The position numbers were made by a program, and so were the translations under genes. From Hydractinia symbiolongicarpus (Eukaryota; Cnidaria; Hydrozoa; Anthoathecata; Hydractiniidae), in NCBI RefSeq assembly GCF_029227915.1, contig NC_079875.1, positions 4,464,001 to 4,528,000 of the forward strand: 64,000 bases of DNA, in the 5' to 3' direction. This document shows positions 48,399 to 59,718 of this stretch, piece by piece. The number at the start of each line of letters is the position of its first letter. The stretch's first letter is position 1. Below the pieces are notes generated by a model. It was not told the DNA's origin, did no database searches, and worked only from the letters and a program-made list of their open reading frames with translations.

Positions 48399-51300
48399 AT
48401 GGCTGACGAGCACCATAGAATTTGTAAAACAAACAAAACAGAGATCGAAAGTAATGCTTTAAAATGTACGTCTACCATACAGGCTTGCGAAAACAGCTCC
48501 TTCTCTGTACAAGCACAAAGTAATAAAGAATTAGTTGAATTTTCAATTGACGATGTTGTCACTTCTGAAAAGGAGCCACAAGACTTTTCTTCACTACAGC
48601 ATACCCTTTACGAAAACTCGAACGAAATGTTACGTGAAGAATCTAATCCAGTGACAGTTGGATCCAATCAGGTTATTAACTGTTTTTTTTTATAAAATAC
48701 ACGAGTTCGATAATGTGAGAAGATGTCAGAAGTGACATATGTTCCAAACATAAAATGCGAGACTCCCCTCTCTATCCAGTTAAACAAATAAGAAAGAGAT
48801 AGATAGATAGATGTGCATATTTTACATAAATATCAAGGGATATACCCTGTCTATTATTTCCAGGAGGGGCCATGCCTTAAATGGGGAGTCCTAGAGTATA
48901 TATTTAATGCTCACTTTAGGCTATGCAGACCAAATTAGGGTCAGCGCTTTACCAGACAACTCTGTGCAACATCCAATGGTCCACACAGTGTGCCATCTCC
49001 CTAATTTCTCTCACATGACTTGTGTTAACCCAATGCTATGGAAACATTAACTTGCCCATGTTAAGTTGCTGTCAAGGGGAAATGAATAACCAAGCTATAT
49101 ATGATAATCTAAATAAGGTTTACTAATATATTCAGGCAATTTAGCTTTTGAAATGGTTTTTGCTGCCCATCACCTTTCTCTTGCATAGTCACAACAATTT
49201 TTCAGCTAAAAACATTCTAAACCTACTTACAATAACCTGAATATATTTTTTTATTAAAACTGTCAGAAGATATTTAGATTTGAAGCTTTTCTTGATATCT
49301 TTTACCTATATTTATGTGTCAAATGATATTTTAAGGCTCCTAGGTCTGGTTTTATAGCAAGACTATATATGAAGTTACAAAATGTGCAAAATCGAAGGTA
49401 ATTTGGAAATTCGCAATTTATAACAAAATTTAAGATCTAGGGGTCTGAAATTTAATACGCGCCCAAATGTAAACCATATTGTGCCAAGATAAGTGAAAGA
49501 TCTCTCAAAATATATATCCTTTCTTTTTGGCACTTTTTGTTTATGCTTTGCTACTGAGAACAGAGGTTTTAAAGTCTAACTTGTTTTCCCAACCCAAATG
49601 CCTGCCTTATTGTATTTACTAATACAGGTAATGAATGACTAAATCGTTAGCTGTTAACTTCATTTTAAAAGAGGAGTTTAGCTAGCTATAGAATAGTAAT
49701 AATAAAGTAGTAAAAAAGTAGTATAATAAATAGTTTCAATTTTTTATACACATATTTATATAAGTATAATTTTTTTGCCTTTTGATTTGCCGAGAAAAGT
49801 TTCAATTTAAAGTTCCTTTTAAAAGGTGCAGTCTAAAATTGTCACTGTTCTCTTTGTTTTCCACAATTGTTCTAAGATTGGACATGTATGTCTATAGATT
49901 GGGCAGTCCAGTCTTAAGACTGGCTGCCCATTTGTCACTGTCAGAAGATTGGCCTGGCCAGTCTTAAGACGGGGCACGTTCCAAGATTGGGCAGAACAGT
50001 AAGTCCAATTCGCAATATTTTTTAAATGGTAATTCGCGATATTTCTCAAATGGTAATATGGTGGTTTAAGTCTATAGTGCCCAATTGTCGTAATTTTTTT
50101 TTTAAGGCTCTAACCATTGTGCTGCCTTTGGAAGATTTTGGGACATGTCTAAAATTGCGTTTTAAAGAGTTGGTGTCTCTGAAAGTCTGAAATGTCATTT
50201 ATTTTTTTATTAATTCTGTAAATTTTTTCTGATGTTGGTGATGTCATGACTCATTAGCAGATTTTTTGGTTCAAAGATCAGCCACTAAAAATCCATGATA
50301 CATGATGATATTAAATATCATAAAAACAAACTTTAAGTAGACAGTAATTTCTGGCTCTTTGAATGAATTAAAGTGGTATTCTTTTCTATTGACTTTTTAA
50401 TATTTTTTAATAAAAAATATATTCATCTACTGAGTAACTTAGGCAACATCGTCCCCAAGGATTGTTGAGAGCAAGGTTGGTAATACTCACTTGAGCATCA
50501 TACCACGCCTAGGTCAACAGGTTATAGATCAGTAATTTTTACAACTGTTTGTTGAAATAAATTCTTTTAAATTTGAAATAAAAGAAATCATGTACACACC
50601 TGCTGCTAATATATTATTTTTTTTGTTTTATTGCTTAGACAGCTAGTATATTATGTTGAATTATTTTTTAAAAAAAACAATTATTAGTACAGAGATCGAT
50701 GTGGAAAGTATGTTGCTTTTTTTTAACTTTGTTGCGACAGTTATTAATTGTTTTTGGCTATGAAAGTCATTAATAATAGCAAGTAAAAGTCGTTAATTTG
50801 TGAGCACTACTAAAATACTACGTGATAGGGTCACATGTCACTAGAAAGGACTGGAGCTAGCCTGAAATTTTTAACAAACAAGAAGATCGAAGCGGCCATG
50901 AAGGCGGCAAGAAAAACAAATATTTAAAAAACGATATCGGGGGTTACATAAAGTTTTAATAAAAAGTGAATATGACATTGGAAATTTCTTATGTCCAACT
51001 TGTAAAAGTACCTCGGGATCCCTATAAAATCATTTTTTAGCTTGTCTAAAGGCTAAAATAGTTTAAATAGACCGTTTAAATGTAAGATAAACTTACCATG
51101 TAAACAGGAAAGATTTACAACTTTTTTTGATTGTATAAGTTTTTTTAAAAGTTAGACAGAATGATTAATAAGCTATTGTTTAAACTAAAGATTTAAGCTT
51201 ATCTTTTCAATTTCTAATAATAACCACTTTTTTTCTTTCGACATTTACCCTGCTGCTGCTCTAACAATTCCCGCAACGGAAGATTTACGTGTTTTTTCTT

Positions 51301-54300
51301 TGGTATTCATAGTGAAAAGAGAGTTTTTTTAAAAAACTTATGCATTTTAGTTATATTACCTGCAACGAAACTTGAAGTTTTTCTTAAAACTTAATAGTCC
51401 TTTTAGCCTTAATGGAGATAATTGGGTAAAAAGAGTGTAGAGACTTGGTAAGAGGTAGGCAAGAAAACTTAGAAGACTTGATGCAGAGGAATTTTAATTT
51501 AAAACTAACACAGTCTGGGGTTTTTTTGGGGGCTTTTGGGGTATTGTCATAAATACACGCTGTCCACTCAATGATAGCATGAAAAACATTATCAGGTGAT
51601 GGTAAAGAAGATATGGATGAACAGGAGGCAAACAAGTGGCATAATACAGATAGTATTTAAACTCATCTTGGCACTAAAAAAATGGTTTTGACATTTTTAT
51701 GTGGGCAAGACATTAAATCAGCATGCTAAAAGAACTGACTTTTATTAATTAGAATGCTAAACACAAACATTCAGTGTAAACTTTTGAGCGTATGGCCATA
51801 TTCAATACACCAAAAGACCTACTTCATTGATTTCGATTTTATACTCTTTTAAGCTATTTTTTCTTTTTTTTGACATTTTGGATTAACTTATTGTTGTAGA
51901 AGGCATATACAATATACATATAAAAAATGAAAATCTGAAAATTTCTATTTTACCACTTAATTTTTACATTTTATATAAAATCTTTGGGACAGGATGCTAT
52001 GAAATAGACTAAAATACCTGATTTTAGGTGTATATTATAACTAAAACTTTTTTTTGACATTTATGTTAACTTTCCCGTATGGCATATTAGTAACTTTCCC
52101 ATAACCAAAACTAACAAGTTTGGGCCCTTTAATAAACTTGTTTCAGTAAGAAATAATTGAATTTTTGAAACTAATTTTAATATCAGTTCAATACACCCAA
52201 CAAATTTCCGTTTTCATCTTTTTGTAAATTTCCTGATTAATTATAATGTATTTTACTTGACATTTGCTTTATGTTGTGCAAAAACAAAATGATAAATAAA
52301 ACCTTGCATTCTCAAACATTAGTTTTGGTATTTTTCAATAAGACTTCTAATTGCAAAAATAAGTTCCACATTTAGCATAAATTTTTTTTTATTTCAGCTC
52401 TCTTATTCACAAAACAAGTTCTGCAAAAAATTCTTCCCTAAGGTATCATTCTCAAAACTGCATTTATACAGAGATTTTATTTCTTCAGTATTATGTGAAT
52501 CTGAAAAGCAGCAACAAAAAGTAACCTTTTCCTGAAATATGTTTTCCTCTCTTTGTTTAGAATTTAGATGATGTTGTCAACATTTTTACTGGCAGCTTCA
52601 GTGGACCAGTGACGATGGCAACAAACACAATTCCAAAACTAGTTACAAAAAGAAAGAGTTCCAGTCAAACTTCTGAGGTAATTAAACGAGAAAAATTTGA
52701 CGATATGGATTGTTTTCGTACTTATATATCCCATTTGATTGAGAAGGGTTTGCTAAAGCCTGGAGGTACATATAAACATATTTTACCAACACAAAATGGC
52801 GCATGCAAACCTGATTTAGAAGAGTTTTTAATGTTGGATGTAATTTTTTGGGACTTAGGCACGGTTTGTTCAAACAAGAACATACAACTTAAGTTATCAT
52901 GCCCTGAATGTGATGCTAAACTTAGTCCAATACCATTAGGACCAAAGAAGAGGTTTATGATGAGGAAACTGTATGGTTTACATGAACCTGTTCTGTTAAT
53001 TACAAGCCTATTTCGTTGCTCAAGTGCACGAAAACATGACCTGCTTGGTTACGATCCGCGTTTACTGCGAACTTTACCTCAGCTAGATATAAACTTTTTA
53101 TTATTTCATCGAGCCGGGACAACCAGAGAACTTGTAGATCATATTCTACAAAATACTACAATGGGTGTGAAAATTCATCAAATTCAAGATAGACTAAGTG
53201 AAAACTACTTGGTATCTATGACAAAGAGAAAAGAAGCATATGAGAACTGCTGTAGTGAATACTTGACCAACAATGCTCCAAACGAGCCAAACTCCGTACA
53301 GGTGTTTCCCTTTTGTAAATCAAATTCTCCCAGTGTATCGTTGGTCACACAATGTTGTTTGACTGCTTTCAAAGAAAAGGAGGAATTTTACAGATTATCT
53401 ATGAGTCAAGTGAAAGCAGAGAAGTTTTTTTACTTCGATGATTCGTTCCAAGTTACATCAAATTTGCAGGCGCCTAAGAATTCTACGAAGAAAACTGTCC
53501 AATATAAACGAGTAATGTACATCACCAACGAAATTGGACAGGTGATGACTTGGCAGTTGATAAAAGATAACACTTACAAAGTAAGCAAACTTTTTTAGGA
53601 TTTTATAAGAACACTCCATATCAAAGGGAGCCAAAAGTATAAAATGATGTTGGACTTACATTATAGAGCTTAAGTTATAAAGCTAAAAAAGTTGGTTAAC
53701 AAGACTTTTTAATTATTATTAAGAATTTTAGATTTATAAGCTGCATAAATTTTGATGTCATATTTAAGTTATAACAAATTTGACATTTTAACTCATCAGT
53801 ATTTTTAGACCTGTTACGGGATGTGCATTCAAACTTTATCAATGCATAGATATTATAAAGTGACACTCGTTTGCTCGTTCCAGGCGTTTTAAATTTTTTC
53901 CCAATGACTCAATAACTTGGGATCTGCAACTTGGTTTGCAATAAAAAAAATTGTATAGGCTTGTATATGTTCACTCACAAAATTTGTTTACAAACCAATG
54001 TGCAGATCCTAAGTTATGGGGTCGTCAGGAAGACTTGATAACTAACTTTTAAAGCTATATAATATATGTCCAACATCATTTTATTCTTTAAAAACATCTT
54101 GAATCGTCTCAAGACGTCTTTTGGTCTTTAGAGGTAATGGCCTTCTTTTTTTTATGAATTCATTTAAAAAAATTGCTAGCATGACATTTCTACCTTTAAT
54201 TAAAGATAAGATTATTGTTAAACTTTTTAATAGATAACATCAGGTGTTAGCCCACTCTGCGAAGTAGTTGTTTTTGTTGTCGACAGTTTTCCATTTGATT

Positions 54301-55661
54301 CTGGTCAAGTATAAAATAAGAGTTTATATACATGGTGAATTCTAGTTTATTTGGTTATTTAATGTGAGGGGAACAAAATAAAAAAGCTCGTAAATGAGAG
54401 TAGAGCCCAATCCTCTCATCCTCTGTTTAAAGTGTCATAGGATTTTTTTTTTAAATTTCACTATAGTCTGAATTATGAAATGTTTGTTCCTTGGATACAA
54501 TAGTTTTATTATAAAATTTTGGCCAGGTGGATTCACTACACCAATAACCTTTTGAGGGGAAAGATATAGTTGTGTTGTTTTTGTCTATTAAAAAGTGACT
54601 TACCTAGTTAACCTTCCCTTGTGAAGGTCAGAATAATAGATTTCATTGCTAAAATTGCCGAAACATTGATATGGAATGGTACTCCCTCCTTTGACCATAC
54701 CCCCTGGTAGCAATAAGCTTTCCAAACCCGAAATTTAAGCATCTGTGTAAATAATTTCCATTCCATTCCATTTAGTTTTTCATCCATCACAGCAACTCCT
54801 CGTTGCAAATTGATTTAGGCAGATCGGAGCCATAATACGGCTGAGTTTTTTTTAACAACAGAATTTACTGTTGCTACAAATATCGAAATTCTAGTTAGGG
54901 TTAAAATTGCCTGGGTTCTTGTAAAAGCAACCCTATAAATTTTGTTAACTCTAAAATATTTATGCTGGATGACTGCTGAGGTAGTAACATTTCTGTTAAA
55001 TTCTATAGAACCATAACCATACTAGAAAAATCAATGTATTGCGACTCATTAGAATTTTCTGTAGAGGTTTCTGTTTAGCTTCTCCTCCGAATGTGATAAA
55101 CACATGCTTGACAGTTCTAATATTTGTTTGGTTGTTTACCAAGCCTGTCACTGAAGCAAGAAATTCAATGTCTTGCGACTCATTAGAATTTTCTTACAAA
55201 GGTTTCACCGTACGCCAAATAAACGCATATTAATTTTTTTGAGAACGGAAATTGAATTTTTAATAATAAGACTTTGAAAACTGTTTTGGGAAAATTCACC
55301 TCTGGGTATTTGCCCCAGACATATGGTTTTAGAATTCTTGCTCAAAGGTATCAAAAAATATGCATTCTTTTTCTTCAAGGTAGTCATTTTTACGTAACAA
55401 ATGTCTTAGAGAATGCAAACTTTCTATTTCAAAGTGTTGATAAGGAATAAATTTATGACTCAAAAATTGATTTTGCAACCTTTCTGAATTATGACTAAAG
55501 ACTTTCATTAATGTTTGCAGAACATTAAACTTAAATACGATAGGCCATTCGATAGTTCATCCATTACTGCTACATACACAGCAGAAACTGTGCAGCAGGA
55601 GCGTTCACTGAAACAGTTTCATGTTGGAATAGATCCTTTACACAATCATCTAAAACTTTAA
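48399..55661 (+). CDS. Unrecognised gene with a CPEC zinc-ribbon-like region (three exons proposed)
   Basis: Exon 1 (48399-48671) starts MADEHHRICKTNKTE and is Ser/Glu-rich. It ends in phase 0 at CAG|GTTATT. Exon 2 (52561-53580) starts after TTTGTTTAG in phase 0 (NLDDVVNIFTGSF), runs 340 codons without a stop and ends at AAA|GTAAGC. A phase-0 continuation after TTTGCAG at 55521 gives a short last exon ending at TAA (55659-55661); this third exon is weakly supported. Total 477 residues. Exon 2 contains LSCPECDAKLSPIPLGPKK, then LFRCSSARKHDLLGYDPRLL and RTLPQLDINFLLFHRAGTTR. This resembles a zinc-ribbon domain followed by a D..LL..LP..FP-type stretch found in transposon-related proteins of invertebrates and fungi (a DUF6729-like layout), but the second Cys pair is incomplete (only one Cys). 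It may be a domesticated transposon gene. I do not recognise a function. Confidence 0.55.
48808..49041 (+). repeat. Interspersed repeat, copy 2
   Basis: The partner, in opposite orientation, of 37303-37525. It starts with a GATA simple repeat (GATAGATAGATAGATGTG) and ends near GTTAACCCAATGCTATGG. It lies in the first intron of the unnamed gene. Confidence 0.8.
49875..50010. repeat. Cluster of short palindromic repeats
   Basis: Several copies of AGATTGGNCAGNCCAGTCTTA. The palindrome CCAGTCTTAAGACTGG lies near 49908-49925, and GGCCAGTCTTAAGAC near 49956-49971. Purpose unknown; intronic. Confidence 0.65.
53625..54095. repeat. Imperfect foldback (MITE-like) in the second intron of the unnamed gene
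   Basis: Left AAAGTATAAAATGATGTTGG... matches the inverted right end ...CCAACATCATTTTATTCTTT. A second inner pair (AATAACTTGGGATCTGCA near 53922, and TGCAGATCCTAAGTTATGG near 54002) continues the arms. About 200 bp interrupts the left arm. No coding sequence. Confidence 0.65.
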
Positions 55662-56285
55662 CATTGTTCATATTTGACGAAACAGGATTATTCACGAGTA
55701 GATTTTCTTTGAAATCATAAGGAATCTGTTTGTCGAATGATGTATTAGCTTTTAAGGTGGTAGTTGCCGTTTATTTCTCTCTGCTTTGGGAACGATTTTT
55801 TTTGTTTCTAGATAACACTTGTGTATCTATCGTCCAGATTTTTGTCGCCTCGTTCTTTCACTAAGACTAACGTAACGGGTGAAACTGCTAATGTTAAACG
55901 TTCTCGAGTAGATTCAACAATTGGAATATTTCGATCAGACATAACAATTTTATGTGATTTACGTATTATTACTTGATCAAAATTGTTAACCAAACGTTAC
56001 CAAAGTCTAACTGTTCAGCTTCTCGACCGAAAAAGATAGAGGATGAGTGGATTGGGCTCTACTTTGTTGGGCGAGCTGAGGTCGAGAAATCCGGTATAAT
56101 AAACAAGTTGTAACAAAAAGACGGGGGTATTAAATACCTTAACGTGCGAATTTTAAAAAAAGTTTATGGTCAAACTTGCGAAGAGATACATTTGGATTCG
56201 CACTTAAGCCCGTTTTTAGAATTTTAACACCCTTATGTACCGACGTTAATGATCGAATTACGTTTTTTAGGAAATCGCATCCGTC

Positions 56286-58202
56286 ATGGCGATGATAAAG
56301 AAACGTCATCAGAAATTTGACATCGCTTTAAGGGGTTGTTTAACTAATCGGTGTTGTGAGTGGTCAAACGAACTAAAACAAACATTTGGTGTGGACTTTC
56401 TTGTAAAAGGAAATTTAGGTTTATTTTTAGAACGTGTGTCGAGAAGCATGCCGGTTGACTGTGAAGCCCGATCGGATTGCTTACGTCATTTAGAGCTTGT
56501 CTTTCGCCAGGACGGCGACGACGAAATTGAACGGCGACAAAACACGCCGGACGTTAAAACGATTAAAAAAAAATTGGATGATTTCCTGGCGAAATGGAAA
56601 TACTTGAAAGGTCCTACAGGTACTCATGTCATTACTTTCAACGCCATGGAAGAAATTCACGCTCTAAGTCAACATATTGAAAACGGGTGTTTAAGTGATG
56701 TTCTGGTCCTTCCGTTGATCAATTCCGCTGACAATTTTCTTGAGACCCATCAAACGTTACAAAAATGGGTAGCCAACGCAAGAATTGGGATACCATTAGG
56801 CATGGCTTTATTCTCCATTGGATTTCATGCATTGAACTATGAGCGTGGTGTTGTCGGCGTCGTCGAAAGCGCCAACGATAATAAACAGACTGAAAGAAGT
56901 TCAAAATCTTCCGATGTCCCAAAATTAAACAAGGTAATCGAAATTGTCGAGAAAGCGCTCACCAGTAACTTGTTCAGCGCCAAAGAAGAAAAGCTGAATG
57001 CGTTATCTCAAATTTTAATGTATTTAAAATGTTATCAAAGTATTACACATTTTGTGCCTGATGTTTTAAACGTGCCTCGATTAATTCCGTATTTTCTATC
57101 TCCGCTACATTTGATTATAACACCATGTTTTCAAAAAAATGACGAGAGTCTGCGCCTCGATTATTTAAACGGTGTCGATGAATTAAGAAGCTGTTTAAGC
57201 AAAGCTGCTTTTCAAGATAATCGCGTCGACGACTCGATTATCTCTGCCGTTATTAGTTATTTGAAGACTTATTTTGATCTGCATGGAGAATCCACCCCCA
57301 CGAAGGATTATTATGATGCGTTACGCCAACAAGGATTAAACTTTACGGAACAGTATGAAAGCATAGTGGACATCGTTGGCAAAAGAGTTACTTTTAGTTA
57401 TGATGTTGTCTCGTTTTGGGATGCTTTAATAGCGCTTGCCAACACCTTTGAAGTAGTAATTTTTCTAATTACAAATTTCCGGCGATTTCCAGTTTTACCG
57501 GTTTATCCAAAATTGTGGAACCGTAACGCTCCGAGTGTTTTCCTTCTTTACAGAGAGGACATTTTTGTTCCGGTGTTGTTAGATTTAACTTCGGTAAACT
57601 CCGCTGTAACGTCTTCGTTATCAACGCCACAGGATTCTGCGTCCAAAAATTTCCGTTGTCGTTGTGGACGCGGTAAAGCAGAAGGATCACAGCTAGCTAA
57701 GTGTGTCACAAACGAAGGACAACGTTATCCAAGCAGATGTTTATGTTTCCGAGCAGGCGAAGCGTGTAGTTCAATATGTGATTGTCGCACTTGTGGCAAT
57801 CCACACGGTAGCCGAATGACCAAAACACAGTTTATTGACCCTATTACGGGTAAAAGAACAAGAAAACGTCACGCGCATGATGGGCAGAATTTATTTCGAG
57901 AAATTTTGTCCCGTGTACCTTCTCGATTTACTTCGAACAATAACTCATGGAATTCTATTGAATGCTTATTGTTCGAGTTGTCGCTGAGTGTTTTCGTGCT
58001 GGATTCGAATGTTGACATCAATGGTGTGGCTTCGAAGCTAATTCACGAGAAATATTGCGGTCTTGTGAAAACACTCTTGGAGATTTGTGATCTCGTAAAA
58101 ATGTTGACTTTGAAGAGTATTAATGACATTGAACAGAAACTTAGCGAAAGAGAAGAAGATATTTTGGGATGTTTGGAAATTTTTGAGAATAACACGATTT
58201 AA
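56286..58202 (+). CDS. Large intronless ORF with a C-terminal CXC (tesmin/TSO1-type) Cys-rich motif
   Basis: 638 residues without an intron. The ATG at 56286 gives MAMIKKRHQKFD; the frame is open upstream to a TTTTTTAG at 56270, so this could instead be a 3' exon. Most of the protein is helical and unrecognised. Residues about 310-440 (SYLKTYFDLHGES, KRVTFSYDVVSFWDALIALA, VFLLYREDIFVPVLLDL) faintly recall an OTU-protease-like fold, but no catalytic Asp-Cys-His set is visible. Residues about 456-505 hold FRCRCGRGKAEGSQLAKC, RYPSRCLCFRAGEACSSIC and DCRTCGNPHG, the Cys spacing of CXC (CRC) zinc motifs. CXC motifs of this form occur at the ends of many transposon-encoded proteins in invertebrates. 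The ORF is more GC-rich than its surroundings and fully open, so it is either a young transposon gene or a domesticated one. Host function unknown. Confidence 0.7.
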   Translation: MAMIKKRHQKFDIALRGCLTNRCCEWSNELKQTFGVDFLVKGNLGLFLERVSRSMPVDCEARSDCLRHLELVFRQDGDDEIERRQNTPDVKTIKKKLDDFLAKWKYLKGPTGTHVITFNAMEEIHALSQHIENGCLSDVLVLPLINSADNFLETHQTLQKWVANARIGIPLGMALFSIGFHALNYERGVVGVVESANDNKQTERSSKSSDVPKLNKVIEIVEKALTSNLFSAKEEKLNALSQILMYLKCYQSITHFVPDVLNVPRLIPYFLSPLHLIITPCFQKNDESLRLDYLNGVDELRSCLSKAAFQDNRVDDSIISAVISYLKTYFDLHGESTPTKDYYDALRQQGLNFTEQYESIVDIVGKRVTFSYDVVSFWDALIALANTFEVVIFLITNFRRFPVLPVYPKLWNRNAPSVFLLYREDIFVPVLLDLTSVNSAVTSSLSTPQDSASKNFRCRCGRGKAEGSQLAKCVTNEGQRYPSRCLCFRAGEACSSICDCRTCGNPHGSRMTKTQFIDPITGKRTRKRHAHDGQNLFREILSRVPSRFTSNNNSWNSIECLLFELSLSVFVLDSNVDINGVASKLIHEKYCGLVKTLLEICDLVKMLTLKSINDIEQKLSEREEDILGCLEIFENNTI

Positions 58203-59540
58203 AATACCGGAGTGTGTTTTTGTTAGTTACCATACGATACAGTAGACTTTGAATTATAGAATTTGCTGTAAAAAAGCAAGTATATTAAGAGCAAAAATTT
58301 TCAGCAGAATAAAATTTAGCACAAATTTCAGAATTTCGGACAGCCATGCAATATTCGGATTATGGAATAATTAACGCGGTGACACCTGCGAAGGTCCTTT
58401 ATAATTGACAAAATAGCATGCTGACGTCCTTTTTGTTGAGGTTTCGGACCTGTATTTTCGACAAAATAAAATTGATTTAGAATATCAAAATTTAGACATT
58501 GCAGATAAAAAGTAAGAAAAAATTTGAAATCTAAAAAATTCCAGCGGAAAAATATTTTGATAAACTTTCTTCGCCGAAATTGTTGGTTGTAAAGTTAACA
58601 TAAGGGATATGATTTGAAGCTACAATCTTCATTTAAAAGAGTTTCCTTGTTGTGTTCACTTTTTATTGGCGCTTTGCATACAAAATCCAAAAGATTTTAC
58701 AGTGTTAAACTTTCGTTGTTGATTGAACTGTACTAAAAGCTGGCAAAAATAGTCTTGTCAAACTCTTAGTGTAATTATTTGCAGTGAAACAAGGCTTTAA
58801 ATATAACAGAAATGCTCAGCTATATTTTTGCAGTCGAATAAGTCGGACTGACGTGAGTTTAAAGTTGAAATTCTGATCGGAAATTCGGAAAAATATCTGA
58901 TCGGTTGCCTCGTTTATTCCAGTCGTTTTTATAAGGATTTACACCACAGTTGTTAAAAAAACGTCAAATAATTCATTCGAACGCCTGTTTGATGTGTCGT
59001 CACATTTCGCCCAACAAGTCGTATTCAGCAAAACGTATTGTGCAAACTCTTATTAAGGTTAAGCAACACATCGATTGCCTCGTTTATACAAGTCGCTTTA
59101 TTACGATTTCCACTGCGCATTTGTAATGGTTTGGTTAGATGATTATATAGAACGTTCTAGAAATTTGAAGTGTCCATCTTCTCTAAACATCACTAGCCCT
59201 CAGGCCTTATTACCATGACTGTGTCCAGGCTTTCCAAATTTACTTTAGATGTAAGGTTTTGCTTTTTTCTTCGTTCTTTCTTTGTTTCGTCTGCTTCAAT
59301 ATTGCGAAATACTGTTTTGATGTGTAAGCGTACAATTTGTTTTTTACGCGATGCTCTGTTTAATGTTGCGTTTTATCGATTTTATCGGTTACGTTAGTTG
59401 TCGTTAGTTCGTGTTTGATCTCAGCTGTTTCGTAACTTGTTTTGTCGTTTCTGATTTGATGTTGTTGTTTCGAAAGATAGCGTTGCTTCGTGATCGATTT
59501 TGTATTGTTGTTTCGAAACACCTCGTTACTTTGTGTTTAA
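58203..59540. other. Spacer after the CXC-motif ORF
   Basis: No exon is supported. It contains a direct repeat pair near 58908-58955 and 59072-59120 (TTGCCTCGTTTATNCNAGTC followed by a similar ~20 bases), about 164 bases apart. Confidence 0.45.
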
Positions 59541-59543
59541 TTT

Positions 59544-59718
59544 GATATTGTTGGTTCGTAAATCTTCTGTGTTCTTTTTGTTTTTCTCTTTCTAGTTTTT
59601 TCATCTTTTTATCGTGCTCATGCACAATGTTTTCGTTTGAGCGTACTGCTTTTAAGATTTGTTTGCTGACTCGTGTCAACGGATCACGAAGCACTCCAGT
59701 CTCGTCGAAAGCAGCCAT
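59544..59718 (-). CDS. Possible first exon of an unrecognised gene
   Basis: The ATG at 59718 gives MAAFDETGVLRDPLTRVSKQ, then ILKAVRSNENIVHEHDKKMK and KLEREKQKEHRRF. The composition is protein-like, highly charged and probably coiled coil. A CACAAA|GTAACG donor lies near 59544. If read through, the frame continues to a stop at 59404 with repeated Asn/Thr/Arg-rich sequence. No later exon was found downstream (lower coordinates) before the CXC-motif ORF. Could be a short single-exon gene or a false call. Confidence 0.3.
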
